Source of the DNA: Sinimarinibacterium sp. NLF-5-8
GTDB taxonomy: Bacteria; Pseudomonadota; Gammaproteobacteria; Nevskiales; Nevskiaceae
Assembly (NCBI RefSeq): GCF_010092425.1
Contig: NZ_CP048030.1
Location: forward strand, 248,001-312,000
DNA: 64,000 nucleotides
Reading direction: 5' to 3'
Position 1 is the first letter of the stretch; every line of letters starts with the position of its first letter. This document shows positions 11,063-21,034 of this stretch, piece after piece. The translations under genes and the position numbers were made by a program. The notes beneath the pieces are model-generated. The model searched no databases. It was not told the DNA's origin and was given only the letters and a program-made list of their open reading frames with translations.

Positions 11063-11080
11063 GATTACATTTTTGTAATC
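11063..11080. promoter_or_regulatory. palindromic CopR-type operator between DUF305 gene and copR
   Basis: GATTACA-TTTT-TGTAATC, a perfect inverted repeat of 7-base arms with a 4-base spacer, in the divergent promoter region. CopR/CusR/CzcR regulators are known to bind palindromes of the TTACA...TGTAA kind. The position suggests autoregulation of copRS plus control of the DUF305 gene. Confidence 0.65.
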
Positions 11081-11167
11081 TCCGTGTCATCATTCTGGCA
11101 GGTCCAGCTAGATAAGCTGCTGGTTGAAGCCACCTGACCCGATTCCCCTGGAAGGCCCGGGCATCGC

Positions 11168-11866
11168 ATGAGTAACACAACGATGAAACTGCTGGTTGTC
11201 GAAGACGAGAACAAGACGGCGGACTATGTTCGTCAGGGCCTTACGGAAGCAGGGTTTGTAGTTGACTTGGCGCGCAACGGGCTCGATGGTCACCACATGG
11301 CCATGACCGAAGCCTACGACCTGATCATGCTTGATGTCATGCTTCCTGATATAGACGGCTGGCGCATTCTGCAATCAATCAGAGCGGCGGGCAACCAGGT
11401 TCCGGTGTTGTTTTTGACCGCACGTGGCAATGTGGATGATCGCGTGCAGGGGCTGGAGCTGGGTGCCGATGATTACCTGATTAAGCCGTTCGTTTTTGCC
11501 GAGCTGCTTGCCCGTGTGCGCACTTTGCTGCGTCGCGGCGGCATGCCTATCCACCACGACCGCATGCAGATCGTGGATCTAGAACTGGACCTGGCTCGGC
11601 GGCGCGCGATCCGCGGCGGACGGCGTATTAATCTGACCAACAAGGAGTTCGCGCTGCTTGAGTTGTTAGCGCGTCGCCAGGGTGAAGTGTTGCCGCGCTC
11701 GCTGATCGCGTCCCAGGTCTGGGACATGAACTTCGACAGCGACACCAATGTGATCGATGTTGCGATTCGTCGGCTGCGGGCAAAGATCGATGATGACTTC
11801 GAGCCCAAGCTCATTCATACCGTCAGGGGCATGGGCTATACGCTGGATGTTCCGGATGACGAATAA
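11168..11866 (+). CDS. copR: CopR/CusR-type response regulator
   Basis: A 232-residue OmpR-family transcription factor for metal-responsive genes. The receiver domain (residues 6-120) has the acidic pair in VVEDEN, the phosphoacceptor D56 in MLDVMLPD, and the conserved Lys in LIKPFVF. The C-terminal winged helix spans about residues 130-225 and ends with the typical [11 protein letters not shown]. The sequence resembles CopR/CusR/IrlR regulators. An in-frame ATG at 11183 (MKLLVVEDE) is a possible alternative start. The sensor gene overlaps its 3' end by 11 bases, so the two are co-translated. Confidence 0.93.
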   Translation: MSNTTMKLLVVEDENKTADYVRQGLTEAGFVVDLARNGLDGHHMAMTEAYDLIMLDVMLPDIDGWRILQSIRAAGNQVPVLFLTARGNVDDRVQGLELGADDYLIKPFVFAELLARVRTLLRRGGMPIHHDRMQIVDLELDLARRRAIRGGRRINLTNKEFALLELLARRQGEVLPRSLIASQVWDMNFDSDTNVIDVAIRRLRAKIDDDFEPKLIHTVRGMGYTLDVPDDE

Positions 11867-13307
11867 GCCTGCTATCGCTCGCCGTCCAGCCTCACTCGCG
11901 CTGCGGATAACCTGGTTGGTCGGCCTGGCGATGCTGCTGGTATTTCTGATATTTAACTGGATCAGTGTCAAATCATTGGATCAGCACTTCGCCGAGATGG
12001 ATGAAGAAGAGCTGAGGGTGATAGCCAGTTCGGTGATCCGAGCGCTAGGTGAGGTGCATGACAATAGCGATGCGCAGGCCTTGCAGCGTGCAGTCCGTGG
12101 GCATCATGGCGTCTACTACTATGTAGCCAATGCTGCTGGAGAAGCACTCTATGCTCCCAGAGGTGGTCCCGATCTGGCGCGCTTTGCCGCGAATGAGCAT
12201 CCTGTCAATCTCGCAAGTGAGCAGGAAATGTCAATATGGGAAGAAAGCGGGACGCACTATCGCGGCGCTGTTTTACAGATCGGCGGCGATAACACCCTGA
12301 GTGAAAAGTACACGATAGCCGTTGCGATGGATATCGGTGTCCATCTCACATTCATCAGCAGTTTTAAACGCATCCAGTGGTGGACGGTCTGCGTCGTCAT
12401 GTGCATCGTGATTCTGGTGGCCTGGAGTGCGGTTCGCTGGGGGCACAAACCGATTCGCAGGGCCAACGAAAAGATTCGAGCGATCACCTCTTCCAAGTTG
12501 TACATGCGATTGGACCCGAAGGAAGTACCGATCGAACTGGAAGAGACCATCGCCTCGTTCAACGCTATGCTCGGGCGCATCGAGGAGGGATACGCCCAAC
12601 TCGCCAATGTCTCCGCCGACATCGCCCATGAACTGCGCACGCCAGTCACCAACCTGACCACTCAGACGGAAGTGGCGGTGGGTCAGCCCCGTTCCGCTGA
12701 TGAGTACCGGGAAATTCTTTACTCGAACCTAGAGGAATTCGGGCGCCTGAATCGGATGATCAACGACATGCTGTTTCTGGCACAGACCGAGAACGCCCCG
12801 GACGATCTCTATCTGGAGACCGTGGACCTCACCGAAGCGACCCAGGGATTGTTCGAGTATTTCGAGGCATGGGTGGAAGATCGGGGTGTCTCGTTGCAGC
12901 TCAAGGGGCGCGCAGCACCGATACAGGCCGATCGAGAAATGCTTCGCCGCGCACTCAGCAATCTCCTTTCCAATGCGATCCGTTACACGCCGCGCGGCGC
13001 AAGCATTACTGTTCGACTGCATCAAGATGTGGGAGCTACCACGATCAGTGTCGAAAACCCCGGACCAAAGATTCCGCGACAAGCATTATCTCGAATCTTT
13101 GATCGCTTCTACCGCGTTGATCCTTCACGTCAGAGCAAAGGTGAAGGCGCGGGGTTGGGCCTGGTGATTGTCAAGACTATCGTCGAGGCGCACAAGGGTA
13201 GAATCCATGCGGAGTCGGATGACAGCCTTACGCGCTTTGTCGTCACGCTACCGCATACTTTTTGTAACCCTTTGTTTGCGACCAAAGCTAGGCTAAACGA
13301 TGGGTAA
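11856..13307 (+). CDS. copS: CopS/CusS-type heavy-metal sensor histidine kinase
   Basis: A 483-residue inner-membrane kinase that senses periplasmic metal and phosphorylates CopR. Residues 15-35 and about 170-192 are the two membrane helices bracketing a periplasmic sensor domain of about 135 residues. A HAMP segment follows, then the H box [12 protein letters not shown] with H258, and the ATPase domain with N box [15 protein letters not shown] and G boxes [10 protein letters not shown]. The ATG at 11856 overlaps the copR stop, which favours it over earlier in-frame starts inside copR. The sensor loop is poor in Met and His compared with classic CopS, so the sensed metal is not certain. Confidence 0.92.
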   Translation: MTNKPAIARRPASLALRITWLVGLAMLLVFLIFNWISVKSLDQHFAEMDEEELRVIASSVIRALGEVHDNSDAQALQRAVRGHHGVYYYVANAAGEALYAPRGGPDLARFAANEHPVNLASEQEMSIWEESGTHYRGAVLQIGGDNTLSEKYTIAVAMDIGVHLTFISSFKRIQWWTVCVVMCIVILVAWSAVRWGHKPIRRANEKIRAITSSKLYMRLDPKEVPIELEETIASFNAMLGRIEEGYAQLANVSADIAHELRTPVTNLTTQTEVAVGQPRSADEYREILYSNLEEFGRLNRMINDMLFLAQTENAPDDLYLETVDLTEATQGLFEYFEAWVEDRGVSLQLKGRAAPIQADREMLRRALSNLLSNAIRYTPRGASITVRLHQDVGATTISVENPGPKIPRQALSRIFDRFYRVDPSRQSKGEGAGLGLVIVKTIVEAHKGRIHAESDDSLTRFVVTLPHTFCNPLFATKARLNDG

Positions 13308-13403
13308 CCCGAAAAATATTGTATTCATCGCGACGCGCGGATGGGTTCGTGCTCGCACATTAAGTCGCGAAGTATCGCTTATTCCTGAAGAGGTCTTATA
13401 GTC

Positions 13404-15734
13404 ATGGCGGAGAACAATGAACGGTCCCATAATCAGGCCGTAAAAAAACAGGACTTCGGGTCGCAGCTTACTGATCCTGTGTGCGGGATGAATGTAACAG
13501 AAGAGTCTCCCTATCACGTTGCACATGAAGAAAAGTCTTTTTATTTTTGCAGTGCAAAGTGTATGCACACGTTCGAAAGCGAGCCTGAGAAATTCACTGC
13601 ACCACGAAATAAAGAAGAATCTGCCGGACAAGTAGAGCCTGGTACAATCTACACTTGCCCTATGCATCCTGAAATTCAACAGGACCATCCAGGAAGCTGT
13701 CCCAAGTGTGGCATGGCGCTCGAGCCGCTCATGCCCAGCCTAGATGACGATAATCCAGAACTAAAAGATTTTTCCCGACGATTTTGGTGGACGCTGCCTT
13801 TCACCATCGTGGTCACCGTGCTGGCGATGTTCGGTCCCCAGCTTGGCTGGTTCAACATGGGCATGCAGGCGTGGATAGAGCTCGTACTGTCATTACCGGT
13901 AGTGCTATGGGCAGGGCAGCCATTTTTTGTGCGCGGCTGGCAATCTGTTATCAACCGCAGTCCCAACATGTGGACGCTCATTGGTTTGGGTACGGGGGCG
14001 GCATTCATGTACAGCACGGTCGCAACAGTGGCCCCGGGCATTTTCCCCGAAACCTTCCAGTCGATGGGGCGCGTTGGCGTTTACTTTGAAGCTGCGGTGG
14101 TCATCATCTCACTCACTCTTTTTGGCCAGGTTCTCGAACTCCGCGCCCGATCCCAGACCTCCGCTGCTATCAGGTCATTACTCGGTTTAGCACCCAAAAC
14201 TGCCCGTCGTATCAATGCAGACGGAACTGAAGAGGATGTACCGCTGACGCATGTTCACGAAGGTGATCGCCTTCGAGTGCGACCCGGAGAAAAAGTACCC
14301 GTTGATGGGGTCGTCGAAGAAGGCAACAGTTCACTCGATGAATCCATGCTTACAGGGGAGCCTATTCCCGTCAGCAAGCGCCCAGGTGACAAAGTCATTG
14401 GCGCGACCATGAATACATCCGGCGCGCTAGTGATACGAGCAGAAAAAGTAGGTTCAGCCACGGTGCTGTCGCAAATTGTCCAACTTGTTGCGCAAGCCCA
14501 GCGCTCTCGCGCGCCAATGCAGCGGATGGCTGACCTCGTGGCCGGCTACTTTGTGATGGCTGTGGTCGTGATCGCAATCACGACATTCTTTGTCTGGGGA
14601 GTTTTCGGCCCGCAGCCAAGTTGGGTCTATGGTCTGATTAACGCAGTGGCTGTATTGATCATCGCCTGCCCTTGTGCGCTGGGGCTCGCTACGCCGATGT
14701 CCGTCATGGTGGCAACGGGTCGCGGTGCCACCCAGGGCGTGCTGTTCCGCGATGCTGCAGCAATAGAGAATCTGCGGAAAGTCGATACGCTCATCGTTGA
14801 TAAGACGGGCACTTTGACCGAAGGCCGCCCGGCCTTCGATCAAGCCGTTCCCGCTGGCGACTTTGCCGCTGATGAAGTCCTGCAAATTGCGGCCAGCTTG
14901 GATCAAGGTAGCGAACATCCCCTTGCTGACGCGATCGTCACTGCCGCTCGCGAGCGCGGGCTGAATCTAAGCCCGGTGGAAGAATTTGAATCCGGCAGCG
15001 GTATCGGCGTGAGCGGTCGGGTGGATGGCAAACCGCTCACGCTGGGTAACACCGCGCTCATGGAGCAGGAGAACGTCGACGTGGCCGAGCTGAGCGATAC
15101 TGCCGAAAGTTTCCGAACCAGGGGTGCGAGCGTTATGTATCTGGCAGTGGACGGCAAACTCGCTGGCTTGTTGGCGGTTTCTGACCCCATCAAAGAAACC
15201 ACCCCTGAGGCCGTGGACGCCCTGAAGGCAGCGGGGATCCGCATCATCATGGCCACTGGAGATGGCGTCTCTACAGCGAGGGCTGTTGCTGAACGGTTGG
15301 GCATCGACGAGATTTTTGGTGAAGTGACCCCTAGCGACAAGCTCGATTTGGTAAATAAGCTTCAATCCGAAGGACGGATCGTTGCGATGGCGGGCGACGG
15401 CATCAATGATGCGCCGGCTCTTGCCAAGGCCAATGTCGGCATTGCCATGGGGACCGGAACTGATGTGGCCATGAACAGCGCGCAAGTCACATTGGTTAGG
15501 GGGGACCTGCGCGGTATTTCCACGGCTCGCTTCCTGTCGGAGAAGACCGTCCGCAATATGAAGCAGAACCTCGGCTTCGCATTTGTTTACAACGCGCTGG
15601 GTGTACCGCTTGCAGCAGGCGTCTTGTACCCGTTTGCGGGCCTTCTTCTTTCGCCGATGTTTGCCGCATTGGCTATGAGCTTGAGTTCGGCGTCAGTGGT
15701 GTTCAATGCCCTCCGGCTTCGCAGATCAACCTAA
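13404..15734 (+). CDS. Cu(I)-exporting P1B-type ATPase with N-terminal YHS and metal-binding domains
   Basis: A 776-residue inner-membrane copper pump, the CopA ATPase type (CopF in Xanthomonas nomenclature). Residues 20-65 are a YHS domain (DPVCGMNV ... [13 protein letters not shown]) in place of the usual CxxC ferredoxin-like domain. A second small metal-binding motif follows (YTCPMHPE ... [10 protein letters not shown], residues 80-110). The membrane copper motif is C422-P-C424 in [13 protein letters not shown], the phosphorylated Asp is D466 in [11 protein letters not shown], and TGEP and [10 protein letters not shown] mark the actuator and phosphorylation domains. It lies 96 bases after copS with its own AAGAGG site. 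The last membrane helices end in a short basic tail. Confidence 0.95.
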   Translation: MAENNERSHNQAVKKQDFGSQLTDPVCGMNVTEESPYHVAHEEKSFYFCSAKCMHTFESEPEKFTAPRNKEESAGQVEPGTIYTCPMHPEIQQDHPGSCPKCGMALEPLMPSLDDDNPELKDFSRRFWWTLPFTIVVTVLAMFGPQLGWFNMGMQAWIELVLSLPVVLWAGQPFFVRGWQSVINRSPNMWTLIGLGTGAAFMYSTVATVAPGIFPETFQSMGRVGVYFEAAVVIISLTLFGQVLELRARSQTSAAIRSLLGLAPKTARRINADGTEEDVPLTHVHEGDRLRVRPGEKVPVDGVVEEGNSSLDESMLTGEPIPVSKRPGDKVIGATMNTSGALVIRAEKVGSATVLSQIVQLVAQAQRSRAPMQRMADLVAGYFVMAVVVIAITTFFVWGVFGPQPSWVYGLINAVAVLIIACPCALGLATPMSVMVATGRGATQGVLFRDAAAIENLRKVDTLIVDKTGTLTEGRPAFDQAVPAGDFAADEVLQIAASLDQGSEHPLADAIVTAARERGLNLSPVEEFESGSGIGVSGRVDGKPLTLGNTALMEQENVDVAELSDTAESFRTRGASVMYLAVDGKLAGLLAVSDPIKETTPEAVDALKAAGIRIIMATGDGVSTARAVAERLGIDEIFGEVTPSDKLDLVNKLQSEGRIVAMAGDGINDAPALAKANVGIAMGTGTDVAMNSAQVTLVRGDLRGISTARFLSEKTVRNMKQNLGFAFVYNALGVPLAAGVLYPFAGLLLSPMFAALAMSLSSASVVFNALRLRRST

Positions 15735-16074
15735 ATAAAGCGACACCTTGAAACTAGCTAAGGCACATCAGGAATTCCCACTAGCGCCAGATTGGTAGTT
15801 GGCAAGGACGCCAGCGCCGGCCAGAGTTGATAACGGTTGGCATGACTTCGTCTTCAAGCCATTGCCAGGCGATAGAGCTATGCCGTTGTACCACCGCTTT
15901 GGCATGGTGAGCTTCCTCTTAGCGCTAGAGCCGCAGACCGCTGCCCGGCACCACGTGGGCCAAGGTATGAGAAAACGATAGACCGAGGGTATCTCGCACG
16001 CTTTCCCCTCTACGAATTTGTGTTGTGGTCTGCGCAGATCGGGTTGGGCGGCTAACGGACCAAGGAGCAAGTAA
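15735..16074. other. intergenic region containing a gene relic
   Basis: A 340-base stretch between the P-type ATPase and the methyltransferase. Its middle (15843-15945, minus strand) is a degenerate copy of the start of the glutaredoxin-MauE gene. The flanks show nothing I recognise. The last bases carry AAGGAG ahead of the methyltransferase start. Confidence 0.5.
15843..15945 (-). pseudogene. inverted relic of the glutaredoxin-MauE gene start
   Basis: Read on the minus strand, this segment aligns with 9488-9625. Its blocks are CTAAGAGGAAGCTCACCATG followed by CCAAAGC; then GGTAC..GGCAT.GCTCTATCG and CCTGGCAA, where 28 of 31 bases match; then TTGAAGACGAAGTC, which is identical. Two gaps of about 20 bases separate the blocks, and similarity stops after the third. 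The match includes the ribosome binding site and start codon of the functional gene. It is a non-functional partial duplicate in opposite orientation. Confidence 0.55.
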
Positions 16075-16887
16075 ATGACTAACGACGCGCCGAGCCCGGC
16101 AGAAACTTATGAGCACTACCTCAGCCCCGCTATGGCTGATCCATTCACACGAATATTGCTTGAGATTGTTGGCCCGCAGCGCGGCGAGCGCGTGCTGGAT
16201 CTGGCCTGTGGCACAGGGAGCGTGGCAAGAGGGGTCGCTCCGATGATTGGTACCGACGGCAAAGTGCTTGCGCTCGACATCAATCCCGACATGCTAGCTG
16301 TTGGGCAAGCCCAGGCGGCGCCGACCGGAGCACTGATTGAATGGCGGGAAGGCTCGGCAGTGACTCTGGGACTGCAGGACGAGTCGTTTGACCTGGTGCT
16401 CTGTCAGCAAGGGCTACAATTTTTTTCCGACCGTACTGCATCCTTGAGGGAGATGCATCGGGTGCTGACAGCGGAAGGTCGTGCTGGAATCAGCGTCTGG
16501 CAGTCGCTGGATCAGCACCCGCTATACAGGGAAGTATTCGAATCGACAGCGCGTCATCTGGGGGTGGCTATAGCTGATGTTAGCCTGTCCTTCTCGCTCG
16601 GCGATGCCGATGAGTTGCGTATGCTGCTGAACGACGCCGGCTTTCGGCGCGTCGAAATCCACCCACGATCACTTGAGGTATTCCTGCCTATGCCTGAGCG
16701 TTTTGTACAGCTCATGGTGATGGGCGCAGCGACCACAGTGCCGTTATTTGCAAAGCTGGATTCCACAGCCCGGTCTGAACTGGTCGAAGCTGTCAAGGAG
16801 GATACACGAGAAGTCGTCCACTATTACGGTGACGGGGATGAGCTGCGTTTCATGATGTTTACTCACATCGTCGTGGCGCACGGGTGA
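16075..16887 (+). CDS. class I SAM-dependent methyltransferase
   Basis: A 270-residue soluble enzyme of the UbiE/Methyltransf_11 type. Motif I is VLDLACGTGSVAR (residues 40-52), followed by the acidic ribose-binding loop ALDINPDML and post-motif SFDLVLCQQGLQFF. The C-terminal third probably forms the acceptor site and offers no clear substrate clue. AAGGAG is 7 bases before the ATG. It lies in the damaged right end of the metal island, not obviously part of a metal operon; similar stand-alone methyltransferases occur in mobile resistance regions. The substrate cannot be named from sequence. Confidence 0.85.
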   Translation: MTNDAPSPAETYEHYLSPAMADPFTRILLEIVGPQRGERVLDLACGTGSVARGVAPMIGTDGKVLALDINPDMLAVGQAQAAPTGALIEWREGSAVTLGLQDESFDLVLCQQGLQFFSDRTASLREMHRVLTAEGRAGISVWQSLDQHPLYREVFESTARHLGVAIADVSLSFSLGDADELRMLLNDAGFRRVEIHPRSLEVFLPMPERFVQLMVMGAATTVPLFAKLDSTARSELVEAVKEDTREVVHYYGDGDELRFMMFTHIVVAHG

Positions 16888-17002
16888 CATTGCTAGCGTC
16901 GTAAGCGCGAAGTGAATACCTGAAGGAATGGGGGCGTCCTCTAAGGCGTCTTGATCCGCTGTCGTGGACCCTTCATCTTCACAAAAAGGGAGGAGTGTTC
17001 TC

Positions 17003-17250
17003 ATGGCGAGGAGACAGCAGCGGATATACATGCCGCAGTTCCGCCAGCAGATGGTCGAGTTGGTCCGGCTCGGACGCAAGTATGAGGATCTGGGCCCGGA
17101 ATTCGGCTGTACCCTCGTGGTCGATCCGGCAGCGGTCAAACGGGCGGAGCGTGATGAGCTAGCTGGCCAGGCTACGCCGCGAGAATCGCAAGCCCAAGCT
17201 GGAGCGGGATCTGGTGCGCCACGCAAGGGCGACTCTCTGCAGATTCAACT
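17003..17250 (+). pseudogene. frameshifted IS3-family OrfA transposase remnant
   Basis: The ATG at 17003 has GGAGG upstream and reads MARRQQRIYMPQFRQQMVEL then VRLGRKYEDLGPEFGCT, the helix-turn-helix start of IS3-group OrfA. The middle is garbled, then AERDELA appears. A shift of one frame gives RLRRENRKPKLERDLVRHAR, the leucine-zipper segment that normally follows ERDELA in OrfA. The gene therefore has an internal deletion and at least one frameshift; OrfB is absent. A possible left end (TGTCGTGGACCC) lies about 45 bases upstream, with no matching right end visible. Confidence 0.75.
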
Positions 17251-17790
17251 AATAGACGGAGAAGAGCCTGCATGTTATTATTGCTTGGATATGAGGCTGC
17301 CGTGGAGATTGGCTTCCGCTCGCATCTTCCCTGTTAACTGAACCTCGGTCTGCCATGACCCGTACCGCTTCAATCAACATTGCTCAGTGGTGGCGCTTCC
17401 AATAGGAAGCGGCACGTCGTTGCGGCCTCGACCCGCACCTTGCCGCCGTATCGGTGGGCAAGATTCAGCAGATGGCTCTCCGGCACGGCAGCTCCAAGAC
17501 TCAGGAGATTTGCCCGATGCCATTAAAAACCTCCCTTGTCGACACCTTGCGGGCTGCTCCGTGGAGTGTGATCGTGCGCGCCGTTAACAGGTGGCCGGCT
17601 CGGTCGACTTCGTGCAGGTTCTTGCCGGAAGCTTTGTTGCAGCCAAGCATAGACACGGTAGTGCCGATTTTTCCTCGCCAAGACCGCTTTCTAGCGTTCG
17701 TTCTGCTGAAATCCACTGCTGATGTGTATAATAAAGTGTATAACAGCCATGGTTCTAAGATAAGAAATTCAAATAAAACAAGAGGTTGTC
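17251..17790. other. intergenic junction between metal island and trp operon
   Basis: A 540-base stretch without a recognisable gene. On the minus strand, GGGAGG stands 6 bases before an ATG at 17523 that opens a 49-codon frame rich in Pro, Ser, Arg and Cys, ending at 17374; I cannot identify it. A candidate trp promoter lies at 17727. No attachment repeat or integrase gene is visible. This is where composition changes to the native chromosomal type. Confidence 0.5.
17727..17732 (+). promoter_or_regulatory. candidate -10 box of trpGDC
   Basis: TATAAT 59 bases before the trpG start, inside a short direct repeat GTGTATAA...GTGTATAA. No good -35 hexamer sits 17 bases upstream, so the promoter call rests on the -10 alone. 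Confidence 0.4.
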
Positions 17791-18381
17791 ATGGCTAAAC
17801 TGTTGATGATCGACAACTACGATTCGTTTACCTACAACCTGGTTCAGTATTTTGGTGAGCTGGGGGTTGAGGTGCAGGTGCATCGCAACGACCAGATCAG
17901 CGTGGATGAGGTGATGGCGCGCAAGCCTGATCAGATCGTGCTCAGTCCGGGGCCGTGTACGCCGAATGAGGCGGGGATTTGTCTGGAGCTGATTGATCGG
18001 CTCAAGGGGCGTTTTCCGATTTTGGGCGTGTGCCTGGGGCATCAATCCATTGGTCAGGCGTTTGGCGGTACGGTGCGACGCGCGCGGGTGGCGATGCATG
18101 GCAAGGTCAGCCCGATTCATCACACCGGCGTGGGCGTGTTTCAAAACCTGCCATCGCCGTATGAGGTGACGCGCTATCACTCGCTGGTGGTGGATCGGGA
18201 CAGCCTGCCGGATTGCTTTGAGATCACCGCGTGGACGCAGCATGATGATGGCCGCATGGATGACATCATGGGTTTGAAGCACAAGAGCCTGCCGATTGAG
18301 GGCGTACAGTTTCATCCCGAATCCATTTTGACTGAGCATGGGCATCAGTTATTGAAAAACTTTTTGGAGACCTATCCATGA
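17791..18381 (+). CDS. trpG: anthranilate synthase glutamine amidotransferase component
   Basis: A 196-residue class-I glutamine amidotransferase that supplies ammonia to TrpE for anthranilate synthesis; it may also serve PabB. The oxyanion segment [12 protein letters not shown], the nucleophile cysteine in GVCLGHQSI, and the His/Glu pair in [14 protein letters not shown] form the catalytic set. AAGAGG precedes the ATG. It opens the overlapping trpG-trpD-trpC operon; trpE is not in view, and the metal island ends just upstream. Confidence 0.97.
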   Translation: MAKLLMIDNYDSFTYNLVQYFGELGVEVQVHRNDQISVDEVMARKPDQIVLSPGPCTPNEAGICLELIDRLKGRFPILGVCLGHQSIGQAFGGTVRRARVAMHGKVSPIHHTGVGVFQNLPSPYEVTRYHSLVVDRDSLPDCFEITAWTQHDDGRMDDIMGLKHKSLPIEGVQFHPESILTEHGHQLLKNFLETYP

Positions 18382-19421
18382 CGTTTACCCCGCATGAAGC
18401 GTTGCAGCGGATGATTGAAAACCGCGAGATTTTTCACGATGAAATGGTCGATTTGATGCGCCAGTTCATGGGCGGGCAGGTCACGCCGACGATGATGGCG
18501 GCGATCTTGACCGGCCTGCGCGTCAAAAAAGAAACCGTGGGCGAGATTGCGGCGGCGGCGCAGGTGATGCGCGAGTTTGCGCGCAAGGTGGAAGTGGCAG
18601 ATCCGACGCATTTTGTCGATATCGTTGGCACCGGTGGCGATGGCGCGCACAGTTTCAATATTTCAACTGCGGCGATGTTTGTGGCCTCGGCGGCCGGTGC
18701 CAAGATTGCCAAGCATGGCAACCGCAGCGTGTCGAGCAAGTCTGGCAGTGCCGATGTTCTGGAAGTGCTGGGGGCGGTGATTGATTTGCAGCCCACGCAA
18801 GTGGCGCAGTGCATTGCCGATTGCGGCATTGGCTTTATGTTTGCGCCCAATCACCATCCGGCGATGAAAGCGGTGGCGCCGGTGCGCCGCGAAATGGGCG
18901 TGCGCACGATTTTCAACATCCTCGGCCCGCTGACCAATCCGGCCAGTGCGCCGAACATCTTGATGGGTGTTTTTCATCCCGATCTGGTGGGCATTCAAAT
19001 CCGCGTGCTGCAAAAACTCGGCGTGCAAAACGCCATGGTCGTCTGGGGCAAGGACGGCATGGATGAAATCACTTTAGGTGCGGCGACGATGGTCGGCGAG
19101 CTGCGCAATGGCACGCTGCGCGAATACCAGATTCACCCTGAGGATTTTGGCCTGGCAATGGCGGGCAGCCAGAATCTGCGCGTCAACACCGCGCAAGAAT
19201 CCAGGCAGCGAGTGCTGGAGGCACTGGACAACAAAGACGGCATCGCGCGCGATATCGTCAAGTTCAACGCCGGTGCCGCGCTGTATGTGGCGGGCGTGGC
19301 CAACACCATCAGCGACGGCATCGCGCGCGCCGGGCAGGCCATGGCCAGCGGCAGCGCGCGCGCCAAGATGGAGGCGTTTGTCGCCACCACTCAGCGCATT
19401 GATGAGGAGGCCAGGCAGTAA
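18378..19421 (+). CDS. trpD: anthranilate phosphoribosyltransferase
   Basis: A 347-residue enzyme transferring phosphoribose from PRPP to anthranilate. It has the N-terminal helical domain, the PRPP motif [14 protein letters not shown] (about residues 80-93), the loop [18 protein letters not shown], and the anthranilate-contact segment [20 protein letters not shown]. The length is normal for the family. The ATG overlaps the trpG stop in ATGA, indicating translational coupling. Composition shows the CG-rich tracts typical of the native chromosome. Confidence 0.97.
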   Translation: MTFTPHEALQRMIENREIFHDEMVDLMRQFMGGQVTPTMMAAILTGLRVKKETVGEIAAAAQVMREFARKVEVADPTHFVDIVGTGGDGAHSFNISTAAMFVASAAGAKIAKHGNRSVSSKSGSADVLEVLGAVIDLQPTQVAQCIADCGIGFMFAPNHHPAMKAVAPVRREMGVRTIFNILGPLTNPASAPNILMGVFHPDLVGIQIRVLQKLGVQNAMVVWGKDGMDEITLGAATMVGELRNGTLREYQIHPEDFGLAMAGSQNLRVNTAQESRQRVLEALDNKDGIARDIVKFNAGAALYVAGVANTISDGIARAGQAMASGSARAKMEAFVATTQRIDEEARQ

Positions 19422-20224
19422 TGGCAGCCGATGTTTTAGAAAAAATCCTGGCGACCAAACGCGAGGAAATCGCGCGCCTGAATCAGCGCTATAGCGGCAG
19501 TGATCTGGATGATTTAGCACGCGCGGCTGATGCCCCGCGCGGGTTTATTGCGTCCATGCGCAGCAAGGTGCAGGCAGGGCAGGCCGGCGTGATTGCCGAG
19601 ATCAAACGCGCCTCGCCCAGCAAGGGTTTGATTCGTGCCGACTTTGATCCGGCGTGGCTGGCACGCCAATACCAAAGCGGTGGCGCGGCGTGCCTGTCGG
19701 TGCTCACCGACGAGCAGTATTTTCAAGGTCACAACGCCTTTTTGGTGCAGGCGCGCGCGGCTTGCAGCCTGCCCGCGATTCGCAAGGATTTTTTGATTGA
19801 CGAAGCGCAAGTGATCGAAGCGCGCGCGATTGGCGCGGACTGCATTTTGCTGATTGCTGCGGCGCTGGCACCCACACAGATCAAGGCGCTGTACGACTGC
19901 GCGCGCGCTTATGGCATGGATGTGCTGGTGGAAGTGCACAACGGCGAGGAGCTGGATCAGGTTTTTGCCGCCGGCTTGGGGCAGGGCTGGGTGTTGGGCA
20001 TCAACAACCGCAATCTGCGCACGTTTGCCACCACGCTGGACACCACGCTGGAACTGTTGCCGCGCCTGCCGCAAGGCCTGGATGTGGTCACCGAAAGCGG
20101 CATCGGCAGCGTCGCAGACGTCGCCAAAATGCGCGCGGCGGACGTGCATCGCTTTTTGATTGGTGAATCGTTAATGCGCCAGCCGTTACCCGGCGAGGCA
20201 CTGCGCGCGCTGATGGCGGCTTGA
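19421..20224 (+). CDS. trpC: indole-3-glycerol phosphate synthase
   Basis: A 267-residue TIM-barrel enzyme converting carboxyphenylaminodeoxyribulose phosphate to indole-glycerol phosphate. Catalytic and phosphate-binding motifs are in place: EIKRASPSKG near residue 62, RKDFLIDEAQ, LVEVHNGEELD, GINNRNLRTF and VTESGIGSVADV. It is a stand-alone TrpC, not fused to TrpF as in enterics. Its start codon shares one base with the trpD stop (TAATG). A 92-base gap follows before the convergent crp gene. Confidence 0.97.
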   Translation: MAADVLEKILATKREEIARLNQRYSGSDLDDLARAADAPRGFIASMRSKVQAGQAGVIAEIKRASPSKGLIRADFDPAWLARQYQSGGAACLSVLTDEQYFQGHNAFLVQARAACSLPAIRKDFLIDEAQVIEARAIGADCILLIAAALAPTQIKALYDCARAYGMDVLVEVHNGEELDQVFAAGLGQGWVLGINNRNLRTFATTLDTTLELLPRLPQGLDVVTESGIGSVADVAKMRAADVHRFLIGESLMRQPLPGEALRALMAA

Positions 20225-20316
20225 CCGCGACCGGGGCGCGGTTTGCCGCAGTGAGGATGCATGCCCGATGACGACGCCGGTCACCGCATCGCCAGGCACT
20301 CGCGGTGAGCGGGTTA

Positions 20317-20949
20317 TTACGGTTTTTTCGGCAGGCCGTGCCCCAACACGATGATGCTGCGACCCTGGCTGATGATCATGCCGTCATCTTCCAGGGTTTT
20401 GAGCACGCGCCCGGACATTTCGCGTGAGCAGCCGATCAGGCGCGCGAGTTCCTGGCGCGAGACGCGGATCAGGGTGCCGCGCTTGTGCGGCGATGCGTCG
20501 GGCTTTTGAATCAGATCGAGCAGGGTGCGCGCCATGCGCCCGGCGACGTCCAGAAAGGTCAGATCACCAACCCGGCGGGTGGTGTCGCGCAGGCGGCAGG
20601 CGAGCTGGCCGGCCAGTTCAAACATGATTTCGGGATTGTGTTTGGTGAACTGGCGAAAGCGTGTGTAATCCAGCTCGGCCACCAGCGTGGGCGCGCGCGT
20701 ACGCACGATGGCGGTGCGCACGTCCTGATCGGGAAACAGGCCGATTTCGCCAAAAAATTCTCCGGCACCCAGATAGGCCAGCACGATCTCACGGCCATTG
20801 TCGTCTTCGAGGAGGATCGACACCGAGCCTTCGATCATCAGGTAGATGGATTGCGGCGTATCCCCGGCGTGAATCAGCGTGTGTTTGGCGGGCAGGCTGT
20901 GTTTGTGCGCCATTTCAATGAAGGTCTGGACCACCGGCTTTTCGAGCAT
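20317..20949 (-). CDS. crp: Crp/Vfr-family cyclic-nucleotide-responsive regulator
   Basis: A 210-residue global transcription regulator. The N-terminal cyclic-nucleotide domain carries GEFFGEIGLFPDQDVRTAIV: the Glu and Arg that hold the cAMP ribose-phosphate are present, and the following Ser of E. coli Crp is Thr. The dimer helix has DTTRRVGDL where Crp has VTSEKVGNL, so a Thr contacts the adenine. The recognition helix is SRQELARLIGCSREMSGRVL, close to Crp. These features favour cAMP (Vfr-like) over the c-di-GMP-responsive Clp of Xanthomonas. Its position between trpC and the OsmC gene matches vfr in Pseudomonas. It is divergent from the osmC-like gene. Confidence 0.92.
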   Translation of the reverse strand: MLEKPVVQTFIEMAHKHSLPAKHTLIHAGDTPQSIYLMIEGSVSILLEDDNGREIVLAYLGAGEFFGEIGLFPDQDVRTAIVRTRAPTLVAELDYTRFRQFTKHNPEIMFELAGQLACRLRDTTRRVGDLTFLDVAGRMARTLLDLIQKPDASPHKRGTLIRVSRQELARLIGCSREMSGRVLKTLEDDGMIISQGRSIIVLGHGLPKKP

Positions 20950-21034
20950 TTTTTATGGGATGCTGGTTGTTTGGGGGAATGTGGCCGAAAATAGCACACC
21001 TGTATCGGCTCGATGATTTGAAGGAGTGGCGGTT

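Noticed and set aside
20225-20316. Terminator after trpC
   Set aside because: ACCGCG/CGCGGT gives only a 6-base stem with a short T run; not convincing.
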